This document shows positions 9,968-21,524 of a DNA stretch of 64,000 nt, one piece after another. Location of the stretch: contig CM053162.1 of assembly GCA_028571685.1 (NCBI GenBank), positions 68,250,351 through 68,314,350 of the forward strand, in the 5' to 3' direction. Numbering within the stretch: the first letter of the stretch is position 1; every line of letters begins with the position of its first letter. Position numbers and translations under genes: made by a program. The stretch comes from Heterohyrax brucei. Lineage: Eukaryota; Chordata; Mammalia; Hyracoidea; Procaviidae. The notes below the pieces were generated by a model. That model saw only the letters and a program-made list of their open reading frames with translations, did not search any database and was not told the origin of the DNA.

Positions 9968-11505
9968 ACATTTTTTTTGTGTGTGATTAAACGGCAGTTT
10001 ACAATCCAAGTCAATTTGCCATATAAAACCCTGAGAACCTGCCTCTGTGCAGCTCTATCTGGTCTCCTCATCCTGTGATAGCATGCTCTTCATTTCCACT
10101 CTTTGCTTCCCAGTACCCACTCAACCAACACCTGCCCCCTCCTTTCCACCCTCTTCTCTCCCTTCTAGAATGAAATCAGTTGGATAGACTCATGTATATA
10201 TAAAGTCATAAAATGTACAAATCACTTGCATCGCTCTGTTTTCCATAGTCCAGTCCAGTCTTTGTCTCAAGTGCTGGCTTCAGCACTGGTTGCATCTCTG
10301 GGCTAACAGCAAATCCAGGGGCCACATCCTCAGGGGACACTCCTAGTTGACAAACCATCAGGTCTCATCTTTAATAGAGTTTTAGATCTGCACTCCCTCT
10401 TCTCTTGTGCTGCATCAGGGACTCAGCACTGTGCTCCCTATCAGGACATCTTTGGTGGTGACAGGGCACCACCTAGTTCTTATGGTCTCACGTTTATGTA
10501 GTCTCCTAATCATATGCACCCTTCTGTATCCTGGTCTTATATTTTCCTCATGTTTTTGATGCTCTCAGTTTCCATTTGCTCCAGGACGGTTGGGACAAAT
10601 TGACGTTCATTAGATTGCAGCTTTTTGGTTTTTAATACCCCAGGTGCCTCACCAATGTGAGATGCAGAGCAATCTCTTAGAAGGAGATGAACTATGCCAA
10701 CTGACCTTGATGTCCACTGAAATCATGCTCTCCAGACCCCTGTCCCTTCTAATCTGTCCTTAAAAATGTTGGGCTATATTTAGTAAACCTTTTAGCTTAT
10801 GGTGTAATTGAGTTGTGCTTACCTTTCTTCTACTGAGTGCTGTAACTCCCTTCACCTAACCAAATTCCTGTTGACTATCTAATCTAGGAATAACTATCTC
10901 CCTCCCTTCCCACTCTTGTAGCCATAAAAGAATATTTTCTTCTGTGTGTAAGCCTTTTTTTAAATACTTATGATAGTGATGTCATACAATATTTGTCCTT
11001 TTGCAGCTGACTGATTTCACTCAGTATAGTGTCTTTCCAGATGATTCTAGGTTATGAAATGTTTCATAAAATTGTTGTTCTTCTTTATCATTGCATAGTT
11101 TCCCGTTCTGTAAATATACTACAGTTTGTTTATCAATTCATCTGTTGATGTGCACCTGGGTTGATAGCATCTTTTTGCTGTTGTGGAGTGCACTGCCATT
11201 AACATTTGTGTGCATGTATGTGTTTGTGCAACATCCCTTGTTTCTCTAGGATAGATTCTAAGCAGTGGGAATCCGGAATTGTATGGTATTTCTTCTATTG
11301 TTAGCTTTCTAAGAATGTGACAAATTGCTTTCCAAAGAGATTGTACCATTTTACATTTCCACCAGCCATGTGGAAGAGTTCCAGTCTCTTCACAGCCTTT
11401 CCAACATTTGTTATTATGTGTTTTTTGGATTACTGCCAGCCTTGTTGGGGTGAAATGGTATCTCACTGTAGTTTTGATTTGGATCAACATTTTTGAAATA
11501 AAGTG
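9968..11505 (-). mobile_element. 5'-truncated L1 (ORF2 end plus 3' UTR), antisense
   Basis: Starts with a T-rich reverse tail and 'gtgtgattaaacggcag', runs through about 1.1 kb of 3' UTR, and reaches the ORF2 C-terminus (see 11119-11490). 'caggtgcctcaccaatgtga' parallels the 57.8-kb and 6.3-kb copies. No cellular gene. Confidence 0.92.
11119..11490 (-). pseudogene. L1 ORF2 C-terminal remnant
   Basis: Part of the L1 at 9968-11505. The frame reads through 123 codons and keeps the ORF2 C-terminal cysteine motif C-x3-C-x7-H-x4-C (within CWKGC...PHGWWKC), followed by the MVQSLWKAI-type block typical of L1 ORF2. The endonuclease and reverse transcriptase are absent, so it cannot be functional. The next L1 copy at 58 kb has the same motif in better condition. 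Confidence 0.88.
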
Positions 11506-11639
11506 ACTATCCTTGCACTTCTATCTCTTCAAATATAATTAGTAATTACCAATTTATATTGATTTTTTACTTCATCTTCATCTTTAACATTTTTAGTTTT
11601 GAACAATTTAGATCAGGCAGGATTTTGTTGTTTCTTTAA

Positions 11640-13020
11640 TGCTCACCACTTTTATTACTAATGATGTGTATCATTTTTAATATTTTTTTGGCTTTTGTGT
11701 AATTTACTTTCCAAATTTTGTGTTCATTTGCTGCATCTGTTTATAGTTTGTTACTGACTTACAAAGCTTTTTAAAAATGCTTTGTTAATTTTTTGTCTTT
11801 TATATCACAGATTGTTTTTAATTTCTGACTTGTTATTTTCTCTTTAATTATTTTAGAGGGTATTTAACTGTATAATTTAAAAAGCAATTTCATGTACTTA
11901 GGTTAGCCTGTTCCTTCATTGTTTCTACCTATTATTGTAGCAGCACAAAGATTATCTTCAGCAAATATTAAATAAATAATTTGCTTCGATTTTGTTCTAT
12001 TACTTTTGTGATTTTATTTCTTGCATGCAACTTACTAATTAAACTGGCTATAACATTTTATTGACAACTTTTTTCCAAGTTCCTCAAATTCATTTGTTAT
12101 TTTGCTACTTTTTATGTGCTTCTTATGAAATGGCATGTCTGTTCTTATTAATCATTAAGCATTTATAGAAATATATATGAAACTTTTGAGTAGTATGTAT
12201 ATATAGTATGCATTCACATGTTTCCATATCTACATATGTATATATATGAATGCATATGATTCTGTTTTAAGGTTTTTAGTTGTGATTGTGCTTATACTAC
12301 ACTGCTTAGTCAATCCAGTAGGTTAATTTTCCTCTCATTCTTAATTTAATATATTTGGAACTTTTACAACTATTAAAAAATAGAAAAATACTAAATAAAG
12401 GTATTAAGCTATTATTTGTATCCAATTTTTTCTAGATATCATCTGTGCACATTAACTGAATTCTTTTTTCTCATCAAATAATAAATTATCTGTATTGATC
12501 TGAATTCTGTTTGTATGCTTTTGGATTTGTTTACATAATACATACTGAAAATTTTCCTAAGACAGTAAATAAAGATCTACCTCTTTGTTTTTAATTTATT
12601 AATCTGGTGCCTAGTGGTAGGCAAGTGAGCTGTTTGAGGGAACTGAGATGAATTTTAGAATTATGATGTCAATATTTTAATAAAATATCTTTGAGACATT
12701 TTTTGGAATTGTGGTTTTGTTGTCTTTTTAAGAAGAACATGGAATGGATTCATATGTTTTGAATTTGAATTATTTTATCTTCACATGTAGTAAATCTCTG
12801 CATACTTGTGTTGATTTTTGTTTATGACTAAAAAATTAAAATGTTACACTATTCTGTGTATAAAGAGAAAATTTACTTTAAAATATTAAATTGTTTTATG
12901 ATTTTTATTCCTAATACAAGTGTAATGAATTCTTCAATATTTTCTGTCTTTTTCTGTTTGTTTTGTTTTGTTGCTGAAACATAATGTGGATTTTGTGTCT
13001 ATGTGGTTATATTATTATTA
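11640..13020 (-). mobile_element. Probable ancient L1 ORF2 relic, antisense
   Basis: AT-rich (T-rich on the plus strand), with phrases similar to reverse L1 ORF2, e.g. 'actaatgatgtgtatcattt', 'aatgctttgttaattttttg' and 'tttctgtctttttctgtttg'. Heavily decayed. I assign it by the order of weak matches, not by a clear frame. Confidence 0.4.
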
Positions 13021-13044
13021 TTTTTTTAATCTACCAATTACAAC

Positions 13045-13208
13045 TGGAAACCCTACTGGCTTAGTGCTTAAGTGCTATGTCTGCTAACCAAAAAGTCATC
13101 AGTTTGCTTCTCCCAGGCATTCCTTGGAAACCATATGAGGCAGTTCTACTCTGTCCAGTAGTGTTTCTATGAGTCGTAATTGACTTGATGACAGTGGGGT
13201 TTGGGTTC
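13045..13208 (+). mobile_element. AfroSINE
   Basis: Head 'tggaaaccctactggcttag', 'gttaagtgctatgtctgcta'-like text (with 'gcttaag'), 'attccttggaaaccatatga', 'cagttctactctgtccagta', tail 'gacttgatgacagtggggtt'. Full length. Confidence 0.93.
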
Positions 13209-13315
13209 TACGAAAACTAGGAACTCTAATACACTATAATATTAATTCCAACTGAGTTTCAATTTATTCTCTTTGGTATAATGAGTAGGCTCCTCTTTAT
13301 TTTATTTACGCTATC

Positions 13316-13367
13316 TCATCTCTATGAGTTGGAATTGACTTGATGACAGCGGGCTTCTTTTTTTTTT
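13316..13367 (+). mobile_element. AfroSINE 3' fragment
   Basis: 'gagttggaattgacttgatg' then 'acagcgggcttc' and a T run: only the last ~50 bp. 'ctatctc' lies on both sides, possibly a short target-site duplication, which would make this a 5'-truncated insertion. Confidence 0.75.
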
Positions 13368-14486
13368 ATCCTATCTCTTAAAAGTAAAAATTCATTCTTT
13401 TTTAATTTTATTTTACTGAATTTGATGTCCTGTTGTAACCAGTCTTGTCCAAGATGATTTGGAGCAGTTAGGCAGCTTTGAGGGTACCGCCTCCTCCTCC
13501 TCTCTCACACCCAGCGTTTCTGAGGAGGAAAAGCCTCACTAGAGTTTGGGCCAGGAACATGGAACATTCAAAGGAAGGAAGGAGTGTTTTATCACACACG
13601 AAGAATGAAAACACACAGGGATTCTTCTCTTGAGCTTTCCCCTGCGTTTCATCACATTCCTACAGGAAGACAATGAGGCTGAGTGGTTAGGAGGTCATCT
13701 TCCGTTTGGGAGAGCTTTCACCCTGGGAGAGGATGAATGGACTTGGACAGGCTTTTCTAAGCTACTGGGAGAAAAACTATTTTCTTTCCCATTTCATGGT
13801 AGGTTTCCATTAGAAGTTGTAATCTTTTCAGTGGAAAGACTAAGAAAGTTAAAATAAATATATGAATTTGGAGAAAAAAATAGGAAGTATTTTGTCTATG
13901 TTTCACCATAGGTTGAATACAATCAAACATAGGCCAGATGAAGTGCCAGAGAGGTAAGTAACGTAGAGTATCCAAAGAAACAAGTACAATAAATAAGCAT
14001 GAGGAATTACTAGAGACTATAACAATTTCGGCTCATTGGAAATTTAGAGCTTACATTTAAAATGTCAACATTGTGTTAGTCAAAATATTTTTGGAGCAAA
14101 GTTATTCTATAGATTTCTATTTTTGGTTACTGACTCTGGCCTTTGACAAGTGTTGAAGCAGCCTTTGAAATTTATACATTGACCACTGCAGCTTAGCAAG
14201 GTTAGAGTTTAGAACCATGACAGAACTAGGCAGAAAATAGTTTTTTTGTTTGTTTGTTTTGTTTTTTCATTCTTGATATCTATTATGCCTTTATCTCTTT
14301 GCATCCCAGAGACACCATCAGGATTTCCCATAGCTAGGTAGGCTCAGGTAAGTGTGTAGAGAAATGAGGCCAAGGGAATTTCCCTCTGGAAGTTACGAAT
14401 GCCCAAGAAGTCTAGTTATCGTGGACACATTTACATGGAAAAAGTGTCAGTCTTGAAATAGGAAAACCTGGTACACAGTTTTCACC
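13368..14486. other. Unassigned, moderately GC segment
   Basis: Includes a GC-richer part at 13430-13780 with a CTC-rich run (13489-13503). Open frames on both strands here have no recognisable family. No SINE or LINE seen. Confidence 0.3.
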
Positions 14487-14665
14487 CTCAGCACCATTCT
14501 GGGACAGGTAATTGTTGGAGATGGAGGTCTACTGGGCAATGCAGGATATTCTACAGTGTCCTTGTCTTTATCAGCTGGATACCAGCAGCAACCCACATCT
14601 TCTAGAAATGGCAGTGAAAAACATCTCCAAGCAATGACAAATGACCCACTGGGGTAGAGGAAGTA
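14487..14665 (-). mobile_element. MER20-like hAT-Charlie element
   Basis: Reverse MER20 words in order: 'gcaccattctgggacaggta', 'caatgcaggatattctacag', 'ataccagcagcaacccac', 'aaaacatctccaagcaatga' (family: aatgtctccagacattgcc) and 'caaatgacccactgggg'. Both ends decayed. Confidence 0.8.
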
Positions 14666-15689
14666 CAATGCACTATGCACTCTTTCTGAGGATCGCTTAT
14701 ATAATAAATGGCCCACTTATATAAGTAAGATTCTGGAGAGGATAAAGATGCATTTCTGGATCCAAGGGAGGTTCAGTGGTGGTCTTCTAGTCTTTTGACA
14801 TGAGCGGAAAACAAGGTGCAATGTTTATAGGGATGTGTAGACATCTAAAGAAAACTAAAACTCGCTTCAGAATTGGGAGGATTTCTGTGTTCAGGCTTTT
14901 AACAGTAAGGTATCAGGATTTTGTTGATTACATGGATAATACATTTCCCTTTATCACAATTCATAACCAACGTAGAAGGACTGTCAACTTTCCGTAGACC
15001 AAAGAGTAACAGTCATTCTCCAGGAGAGAACTAGGAGAAGAAATAAATGATTTTGTCACCATGATAGTAGTACTATGAGCCTGGACAGTTTTTAAGGAGG
15101 AGAGGCTACTGTGGGGGAAGTACATATGTAGCTGAAATACTCTATCTCCCCACTGAGTTCCTGAGCAACTGGGTTTGGAAAACACAGATGGTCCCAGCCC
15201 AGGCTGAAGAACAGTTCACGCTCACTTTGGCATCAGTGAAATTAGGACTGTACCTCTGTTTGCTTGCTCATTACATGTGCGGAATCTGCAGAGACCCTAA
15301 TTCGTTCAGATGAACACTGAAGTGAAAGGGAGTCAAAAAGAAGACAGAATAGTAAATAAAAGGCTTTAAATACACCAAGTGAAAAACTCTAGAAGGAAGC
15401 TAGCTTCAGAAAGAGCTTAGCAACTGGCAGTGATATTCTGTGATTTTCTACAATTTCTAAAAAGATAGTTCTTCAGAGGACATGCTCTATTGAAGGCAGC
15501 AATTTTCACGGATGGTAGAATTTCACCCTCTTATGTGGGAGAGATACAGTTAAACTCCTGATGAAAGATTTTTTTTCCAATTGAGTTTGAGGCTCTCAGG
15601 TAATAAAATCTGAGCAAATGCCATAAAATGACTGGTACCAAGCAGGCACTGAAATTAAAAAGAAAAAAATTTTTTTTCTTCTTTCTTTG
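14666..15689. other. Unassigned stretch
   Basis: About 1 kb, no repeat family recognised and no coding pattern. Confidence 0.3.
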
Positions 15690-15900
15690 AAGACATGGTC
15701 TTCAAACCCTAGTTCTACCGTATTTAGCTCTGAGACCATGGAGAGTCTAGATAATGTATATGACCCTTTATTGTTATATAGAATGTAATAATAGTATTTG
15801 TATCTTTCAGAGTGATATTAATACATCATGAAATCATCAGTAAAGGAGATAACACAGTGTCTGCCACAAAATGAATGCTCTTAAAAATGCAACAAACCAT
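15690..15900 (+). mobile_element. MIR
   Basis: Follows MIR in order: 'aaaccctagttctaccgtat' (wrong-cased 'ctctgccactta' region), 'gaatgtaataatagtatttg', 'aatcatcagtaaaggagata', 'cagtgtctgccacaaaatga' (family: acagtgcctggcacatagta). Confidence 0.75.
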
Positions 15901-16071
15901 AGTTACTTATCGGCATATTATTATTCTGCTCATAATATTCTACTTTCTTCTCTAGGTACCAATAATTTTTTTATTGTTTATACTTTCATCAGCAATGCAA
16001 GCCCCCAAAAGAATATGTAGTGTGATTTTGGAATACATTATTGTGAAAGATAAATGGATTTTATATAATTC

Positions 16072-16205
16072 TCTCTCTCTCTATGAAATAAAAATATATA
16101 TATGAAATAGATATATACATATTTGTATATACACTTATACATATGTATGCATCAGTGTACATACATGTATACAGACATGTATGAATGAATACATACACAG
16201 GGACA
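16072..16205. repeat. Degenerate CT then TA/TG/CA simple repeat
   Basis: 'ctctctctctctatgaaata' passes into mixed ata/tgta/cata units to about 16200. Old, imperfect microsatellite. Confidence 0.85.
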
Positions 16206-16429
16206 TTGGTATGTGACTATAGATACAGAATAGGATCTAATATATTTTTATCTTCTTGACTTCTTGATGCTATAAAAAAAATGTGACATGAACATGTTTC
16301 AAGAATTAGATTCATTACACAGCAGACAAAATGTCCTGACTAAAAAAAGTGAAACCAGTTCTTACGGGGCAATTTTATGTCACTAAACGTCTGTTTTAGA
16401 AAAGAGGAAAAGCTTTCAAAGTTAATGAC

Positions 16430-17147
16430 ATTATATTCTTCCTTAATAACTAGAAACTAAAAAAAATAAAAAAAGATGATCAAATGAAACCAAAGTAAGC
16501 AGAAGAACCTATATAATAGAAATCAAATTCAAAATTAAATAAAATATAACAAAGGAGAAAACAAAATCAATAAAGCCATAAGCTGATCATTGTGAAAAAC
16601 AATGCCATTATTATAACATACAGACTAATCAGTAAAAAAAAGACAGAATAGACAATTAACTGATGTCAGGAACTAAAGAAAGGAGATCACAAATAATTCT
16701 AAACATATTAAAAGGAAATAAGGAGGCAACTTTTGACAATTCAATTTGACGCCTTAGCATAATTAACGCACTTTTGGAAAGGGACAAGCAACCAAAGTGT
16801 ATTCAAAGAGAATAGCCCTAATAAATATCAAGAAGAAATAGAAATTGTGTGGTAAAAAATTTGCCTTCAAAGAAAATTACAGGCTGAGGTGGACTAACTG
16901 GTGAATTCCATTACGCCTGGAAGAAATTCTTGCAGAAAACTAAAGAAGTATGTATTTCCAGCATATTCCACAGGACCATAATTACACCACCATGAAGGCA
17001 GACAAAGTCATGGCTGCAAAAGAGAACTGGAGGCAAATATACTTCATGAACATACCTGCAAAAATTCCATACAGATTTCAGCAAATTTTAACTAAGAACA
17101 TATGATCATAACCAAAAGAGTTTTATCCTAGGGATGCCAAATTAGTA
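16430..17147 (+). mobile_element. Old L1 ORF2 relic, sense, part 1
   Basis: Decayed L1 ORF2 upstream of and into the RT: 'agacagaatagacaattaac', 'tattaaaaggaaataaggag', 'gaagaaatagaaattgtgtg', 'aagaaaattacaggctgagg', 'ctggtgaattccatta', 'agacaaagtcatgg', 'aacatatgatcata', 'gttttatcctagggatgcca'. Frames are broken throughout. Confidence 0.85.
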
Positions 17148-17348
17148 TCTAAAAAAATGCTGTTGAGTCAATTCTGACATGTAGATCTCCATGAGGCAGA
17201 GCAGAACTACTCTATGGGGTTCTAAGGCGGTGAACATTATGGAAACAGACAGCTTCAATCTTTCTCCCATGGAACAGGTCAGGTGTTTGAACCACTGACC
17301 CTTCTGTGAACAGCCAAGAAGTTCACCACTATGCTAATAGGGCTCCTA
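17148..17348 (-). mobile_element. AfroSINE, long variant, nested in old L1
   Basis: 'aatgctgttgagtcaattct', 'gagcagaactactctatggg', the long-form middle 'cttcaatctttctcccatgg', 'ttgaaccactgacccttctg', end 'ctatgctaatagggctcc'. The ctaaaaaaa word on both sides suggests the target-site duplication. Confidence 0.9.
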
Positions 17349-17805
17349 AAAAAAAAGTCTTAATCAATGTATATCTTTAAATCGTATCATTAACACACGA
17401 TTGTCTCAGTACATGTAGGTAAAAGCACCTAAAAGAATCCAACATACATTACTGATAAAAGCTCAGCAAACTAAGAAAAGGAAGAAACTTCTTCAGTCTG
17501 AGATACAAAATTTGTGGAAAACGTGCAGCTAGGTTTTTTAGCTCATAGCATGAAATACATGTTTTCACCTAAAGAGCCAGAGCAAGGGACAGATGTCTAG
17601 CCTTACCGCTCTTCAGTATTACTCAGAGATGCTCGCCAGTGTAAATAAGAACAGTGAAGTAACGGCATTTGCATTGGAAAAAAGCAATTCAAATTGCCTT
17701 TATTTACAGATGACATGACTACCTAAGTAGAAAATCTAATAGAATTAAGAAAAAGGAAAAAAAAGGTTGAGTGTGGCAAAGCTGCAGGGTACAAGATGGT
17801 TAAAA
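17349..17805 (+). mobile_element. Old L1 ORF2 relic, sense, part 2
   Basis: RT core: 'gataaaagctcagcaaacta', 'gaagaaacttcttcagtctg', and near 17700 'tttatttacagatgacatga', which is the F/L-x-DD catalytic region of L1 RT, followed by 'agtagaaaatctaatagaat' and 'gctgcagggtacaagatgg'. Confidence 0.88.
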
Positions 17806-17963
17806 AGCCAAAGCCACCCCCGTCAAGTCAGTTCTCACTCGTAGTGACCCTATAGGTCAGAATAAACCTACCCTATACAGTTTCCAAGGATCTTATGGTG
17901 GATTTGAAATACTGACTTTTTGGTTAGCAGACATAGCACTTAACAGCTAGGCCACCAGGATTT
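17806..17963 (-). mobile_element. AfroSINE nested in old L1
   Basis: 'ccccgtcaagtcagttctca', 'tagtgaccctataggtcaga', 'agtttccaaggatcttatgg', 'tttttggttagcagacatag', end 'taggccaccaggatttcc'. Confidence 0.92.
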
Positions 17964-18484
17964 CCATTACACTGGCAGTAGATTATATTTTTAAACATTA
18001 ACCAAAAAAATCACAATTTGAAATAAAAAATATCATTTACAATAACGTCAAAATTTAAGACGGATGTTCGACTAAGATGCAAAAGCAGTTCAGGGAAGAA
18101 AGCGTAGTCTTATCACTAAACGAAGCTGCCCAACTATGTGCAAAACAGCAAAACACTTCAGTCTGTATATTGCAGCAACTTGATTTTATATGTCATGATT
18201 TTGTGTTAGGTAAAGAGCACTTAGATATGAAAATAAAAGCATGATCTTTATAAGACCAACTGACAAATGGGACTCAATCAAAGGTAAAAGCTGCTCTTGG
18301 AATGAGAAGATGAAAATACAAGCTACAGGCTAGCAGACGAAGATGGAAAACCCTTATCATATGGAGTGCTGTCCATATGGAAGAGATGGAACTTTCATAC
18401 ACTGATGGTCTGACTGTAAAATGATACTATTGCTTTGGAAAACTTGCATTTTCCTTGAAAGGTAAACATCGCCTACCATGTGAG
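17964..18484 (+). mobile_element. Old L1 ORF2 relic, sense, part 3
   Basis: Contains 'tatcatttacaataacgtca' and, further on, 'gataaaacccttatcatatg'-type text, 'ggaactttcatacactgatg' and 'ttgctttggaaaac' of the ORF2 C-terminal part. Decayed. Confidence 0.85.
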
Positions 18485-18657
18485 TTGTTGTTGCTGTTGT
18501 TGTTGTTGTTAGGTGCCATAGAGTCGGTCCAACTCATTTCAACCCTATAGGTGAGAGTAGAACTGCCTCATTGAGTTTCCAAGGAGCGCACAGTGGATTT
18601 GAACTGCCGGCCTCTTGGTTAGCAGCTGTAGCAATTAGCCACTATGCCACCAAAGTG
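18485..18657 (-). mobile_element. AfroSINE with (AAC)n tail, nested in old L1
   Basis: Starts with a (TTG)n run and 'ttaggtgccatagagtcggt', shared with the RTE ends at 31187 and 37954. Then 'gtttccaaggagcgcaca', 'gaactgccggcctcttggtt' and 'agccactatgccacca'. This copy shows the SINE/LINE shared terminus most clearly. Confidence 0.92.
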
Positions 18658-19410
18658 ACCTAGTCACTTTGATTTTAGATATTTATCCACAACATATGAA
18701 AGCATATACCCATACAAAGATTTATAGATGAACAGACAATGTGGGGTTGTTGAATACCCAACAACTTGAAAGGAATCTAAATGTCTGCCCACAGCTTTTT
18801 TGTTTTGTTTTGTTTTGATTTTTCCTATCAATGGCTTAATGAGAAATAAATTATGGTATATTCATACAGTGAAGTGAATGTGGCCTTACGCAGCAATGAA
18901 AAGGCATACAATATTAATACATAGTTCAACATAGATCAATCTCATTTATACTGAGTGGGATAAGTCCAATCTGTCCACCCATAAGAAGTACTTTTTATAT
19001 AATTCCATTTATATTAAATTCTAGAAAATATTTGCCAAAGAATAAGCAAGAGCAACCTGAATTTGCCCAAGAATAACCTGAGTAGTCTTGAACTGATTAA
19101 GTTAGTTAAAGGTACACTGAAATATCTCCCAATAAAGAAACCTTCAAGCCCAGGGTGGTCACTGGTGAATTCTACTGAGGAGACAGCAGAGCAGTAGTTT
19201 CTTGGGGATGAAGGTGATGGGTGGGGCAAGGATTCCCAAGGGGGACAGGGAAACCTCTGAGAGCAGTGGGTACACTACAACCTTGAGTGTGGTGGTGGTT
19301 TCACTTGGTACCGGCACCTGCCAGAACTTACCAAATTCTGTATTTTAAATAGATGCAATACATCAGTGATGTCTCAGTAAAGCTGCTAACCAAACAAACA
19401 AACAAAAAAC
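18658..19410 (+). mobile_element. Old L1 ORF2 end and 3' UTR, part 4
   Basis: 'atttatccacaacatatgaa', 'ggtatattcatacagtgaag', 'aatgaaaaggcatacaat' (ORF2 C-terminus), then an L1M-type 3' UTR: 'gagcagtagtttcttgggga', 'gatgaaggtgatgggtgggg', 'ttccaaattctgtattt'-like text and an A-rich end near 19400. Confidence 0.82.
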
Positions 19411-19604
19411 ACTGCAATCGGTGTTGGATAGGAACCTCTGTCTGGATCTAAGCAGAATAAAAATAAAGTGGAAGGCAGTGCACAGAGCTGGAGTTTTTTT
19501 CTCTAACTAGTTCCCAGTGTAGGGTCTTCTGGTCATCTTTTTCCCCACTGGGTACACCATGTTCCCGGTTATTCATGGGTCTCGGTCTACAGAATGACTC
19601 GCAA

Positions 19605-19690
19605 AAGCTAAACTCACAGTTCCGATTCTTGGCGGCCGCACGTGTTCCACAGTAGAGCAGTGCTCATAGTTTTCAAAGGCAGGAATCTTG
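19605..19690 (-). mobile_element. AfroSINE fragment
   Basis: 'ctaaactcacagttccgatt', 'gtagagcagtgctcatagtt' and 'ttcaaaggcagg' follow the reverse long-form SINE. The B-box half is missing. It has a CpG cluster including a NotI-type octamer at 19632. Confidence 0.6.
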
Positions 19691-19862
19691 ATGGAGAATT
19701 GGTGGTACAGTCGTTGAGCGCTCAGCTGCTGACCATCAGGCCAGTGGTTTGACTGTATCAGCCCCTCTGTGGGGGAAAGACGTAGCCGCCTCTACGGGAC
19801 AGTTCTTCACTTGGCTACAGGGTTGTTGGAATTGACTTGACAGCTGCGGGTGGATTTTGAGG
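19691..19862 (+). mobile_element. AfroSINE, long variant
   Basis: 'ggtggtacagtcgttgagcg', 'agctgctgaccatcaggcca', 'gggggaaagacgtagccgcc' (long-form middle), 'ggacagttcttcacttggct', tail 'ttgacagctgcgggtgg'. Confidence 0.88.
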
Positions 19863-20131
19863 GTTGCCCGACTTACACCTGCCCGTATCCTTTTCAGTCT
19901 GCCTGAAGCCAAGCAAATAAATGTAAATCAACAGAAATGGACTATGTGGCATTTAATGGCAACACAAATGCATATAATCTGTGATATTAGGCAAACTTTC
20001 TGACCATGAATGAGTAGTGTAAAACCAAAGCAAATGAACAGTTCCTTTACAGTGTCGACACGAAATTCTATGTAATATAGATAGATAGAGATACATAGGC
20101 AAATACATAGATAACTTCCCTGACAAATTAT

Positions 20132-20302
20132 GTTGTCAGTTGCGGTGGAACAAATTTAGCCCATCTGGACAGACTAGAACTGCTCCGTAGGGTGTTCGAG
20201 GCTGCAGATCCTCAAACCTGTTTTTGGAGAAAATTCTGGATGGCTTTGCACTTCTAACCTTTCAGCTAGCATTCAAACAACCATTTTTACAACTTAGGGA
20301 CT
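20132..20302 (-). mobile_element. AfroSINE, long variant, with target-site duplication
   Basis: 'agactagaactgctccgtag', 'gtgttcgaggctgcagatcc', 'tggctttgcacttctaacct' and 'tttcagctagcattc'. Flanked by ctgacaaattat (20120-20131) and ctgacaaataat (20303-20314), 11 of 12 identical. Confidence 0.88.
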
Positions 20303-20377
20303 CTGACAAATAATAAGTAAGTGATAAATTCAAGCCAAAACTGTTATTAAAGATCTCTCTCCACCTATGCTTTGACA

Positions 20378-20545
20378 GAGCTGTGGTGGAGCAATTCTTA
20401 AGAGCTGTGGTGAGCTATGGTTGCTAACCAAAAGGTCAGCAATTCAAATCCATCAGCTCTCCTTGGAAACCATATAGGGCAGTTCTGCTTTGTCCTACAG
20501 GATCAGTATGTGTTAGAATCTGCTTGACAACCATGGGCAGACCTT
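20378..20545 (+). mobile_element. AfroSINE
   Basis: 'gagctgtggtggagcaattc', 'ggttgctaaccaaaaggtca', 'caattcaaatccatcagctc', 'cctacaggatcagtatgtg'. Tail decayed. Confidence 0.9.
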
Positions 20546-20581
20546 CTGGGAGACCTTGACAATCAGCTTGCTACACTAACC

Positions 20582-20728
20582 AAGGAAACCCTAGTGGTGG
20601 AGTGGTTAAGTGCTACGACTGCAGTTCAAATCTATCAGGCCCTCTTTGGAAACTCTGTGGGGCAGTTCTGGCCTGTCCTGTAGGGTCTCTATTCATTGGA
20701 GTTGACTCAACAGCCGTGAGTTTGTTTG
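20582..20728 (+). mobile_element. AfroSINE
   Basis: 'aaggaaaccctagtggtgga', 'gttaagtgctacgactgcag', 'ggaaactctgtggggcagtt', 'gtagggtctctattcattgg', tail 'agccgtgagtttgtttg'. It lacks a short piece between the head and B box. Confidence 0.92.
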
Positions 20729-21055
20729 TTTCTTATACTAACCAAAAATAGCGTTAGTAAAATTTATTGGATAGTTAAACCTGAGTTTATTACACCAGTC
20801 CTCTAATGTGTCCTTAGTGTGCATTCATGCAGATTTCAATTCACGATCAAGGTCATGGTAAGTCTTAGCTGTCTAGGGCTGCCTCTCAACAAGAGGACTC
20901 CAGTCAAAGTCTTCTTCCCAGGGCTTTTTAGCTCCCTGTGCTATATATAGTTACCTATCTTCCAGTGTCTAAAATTCTTGAGTAGTTTTCTTGAGTCTCA
21001 TCTCATGAACAGCCAGAGCATAAGTAATTGTTAGAGTATAGATATATATGTAGAA
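20729..21055. other. Unassigned spacer
   Basis: About 330 bp, no repeat or gene recognised. Confidence 0.3.
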
Positions 21056-21222
21056 TGGAAACTCTGGTGGTGTGGTAGTTAAGGGTTACGTCTGCGAATC
21101 AGCAGTTCAAGTCCACAAGCCACTCCTCTGAAACGCTGTGGGGCAGTTCTGCCAAGCCAGCCAATGCCGTCTGACTTATAATGTCTCTGTGAGTCAGAAT
21201 TGACTAATGGCAGTAGTTTTGG
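21056..21222 (+). mobile_element. AfroSINE
   Basis: 'tggaaactctggtggtgtgg', 'aatcagcagttcaagtccac', 'gaaacgctgtggggcagttc', then a short insertion around 'gccaagccagccaatgcc', tail 'gaattgactaatggcagtag'. 'atatatatgta' lies at 21042-21052 and again at 21225, i.e. the target site borders the microsatellite. Confidence 0.92.
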
Positions 21223-21223
21223 C

Positions 21224-21519
21224 TATATATATGTATGTACATACATATATTTATATATATGTATGTATATATATAAATACACATATATGTATATATAATA
21301 TATACATACATATATATAAATACACATATATGTATATATGTGTATACACATATATGTATGTATATACACACATATATACGTATATGCATGTACACATACA
21401 TGCATATATACATATGTGTACATGTATACACACATACGTACGTGTGTGTATATATGTATATGCATATATACATGTCTGTGTGCATATATATATATGTATA
21501 TATGTGTATATATATGTAT
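21224..21519. repeat. Compound TA/TG/CA microsatellite
   Basis: About 300 bp of tatatg/catatacacaca-type units. Long open frames on all sides of it (up to 119 codons of Tyr/Ile/His/Thr) exist only because the repeat lacks stop codons in several frames. They are not genes. Confidence 0.97.
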
Positions 21520-21524
21520 CCAAC

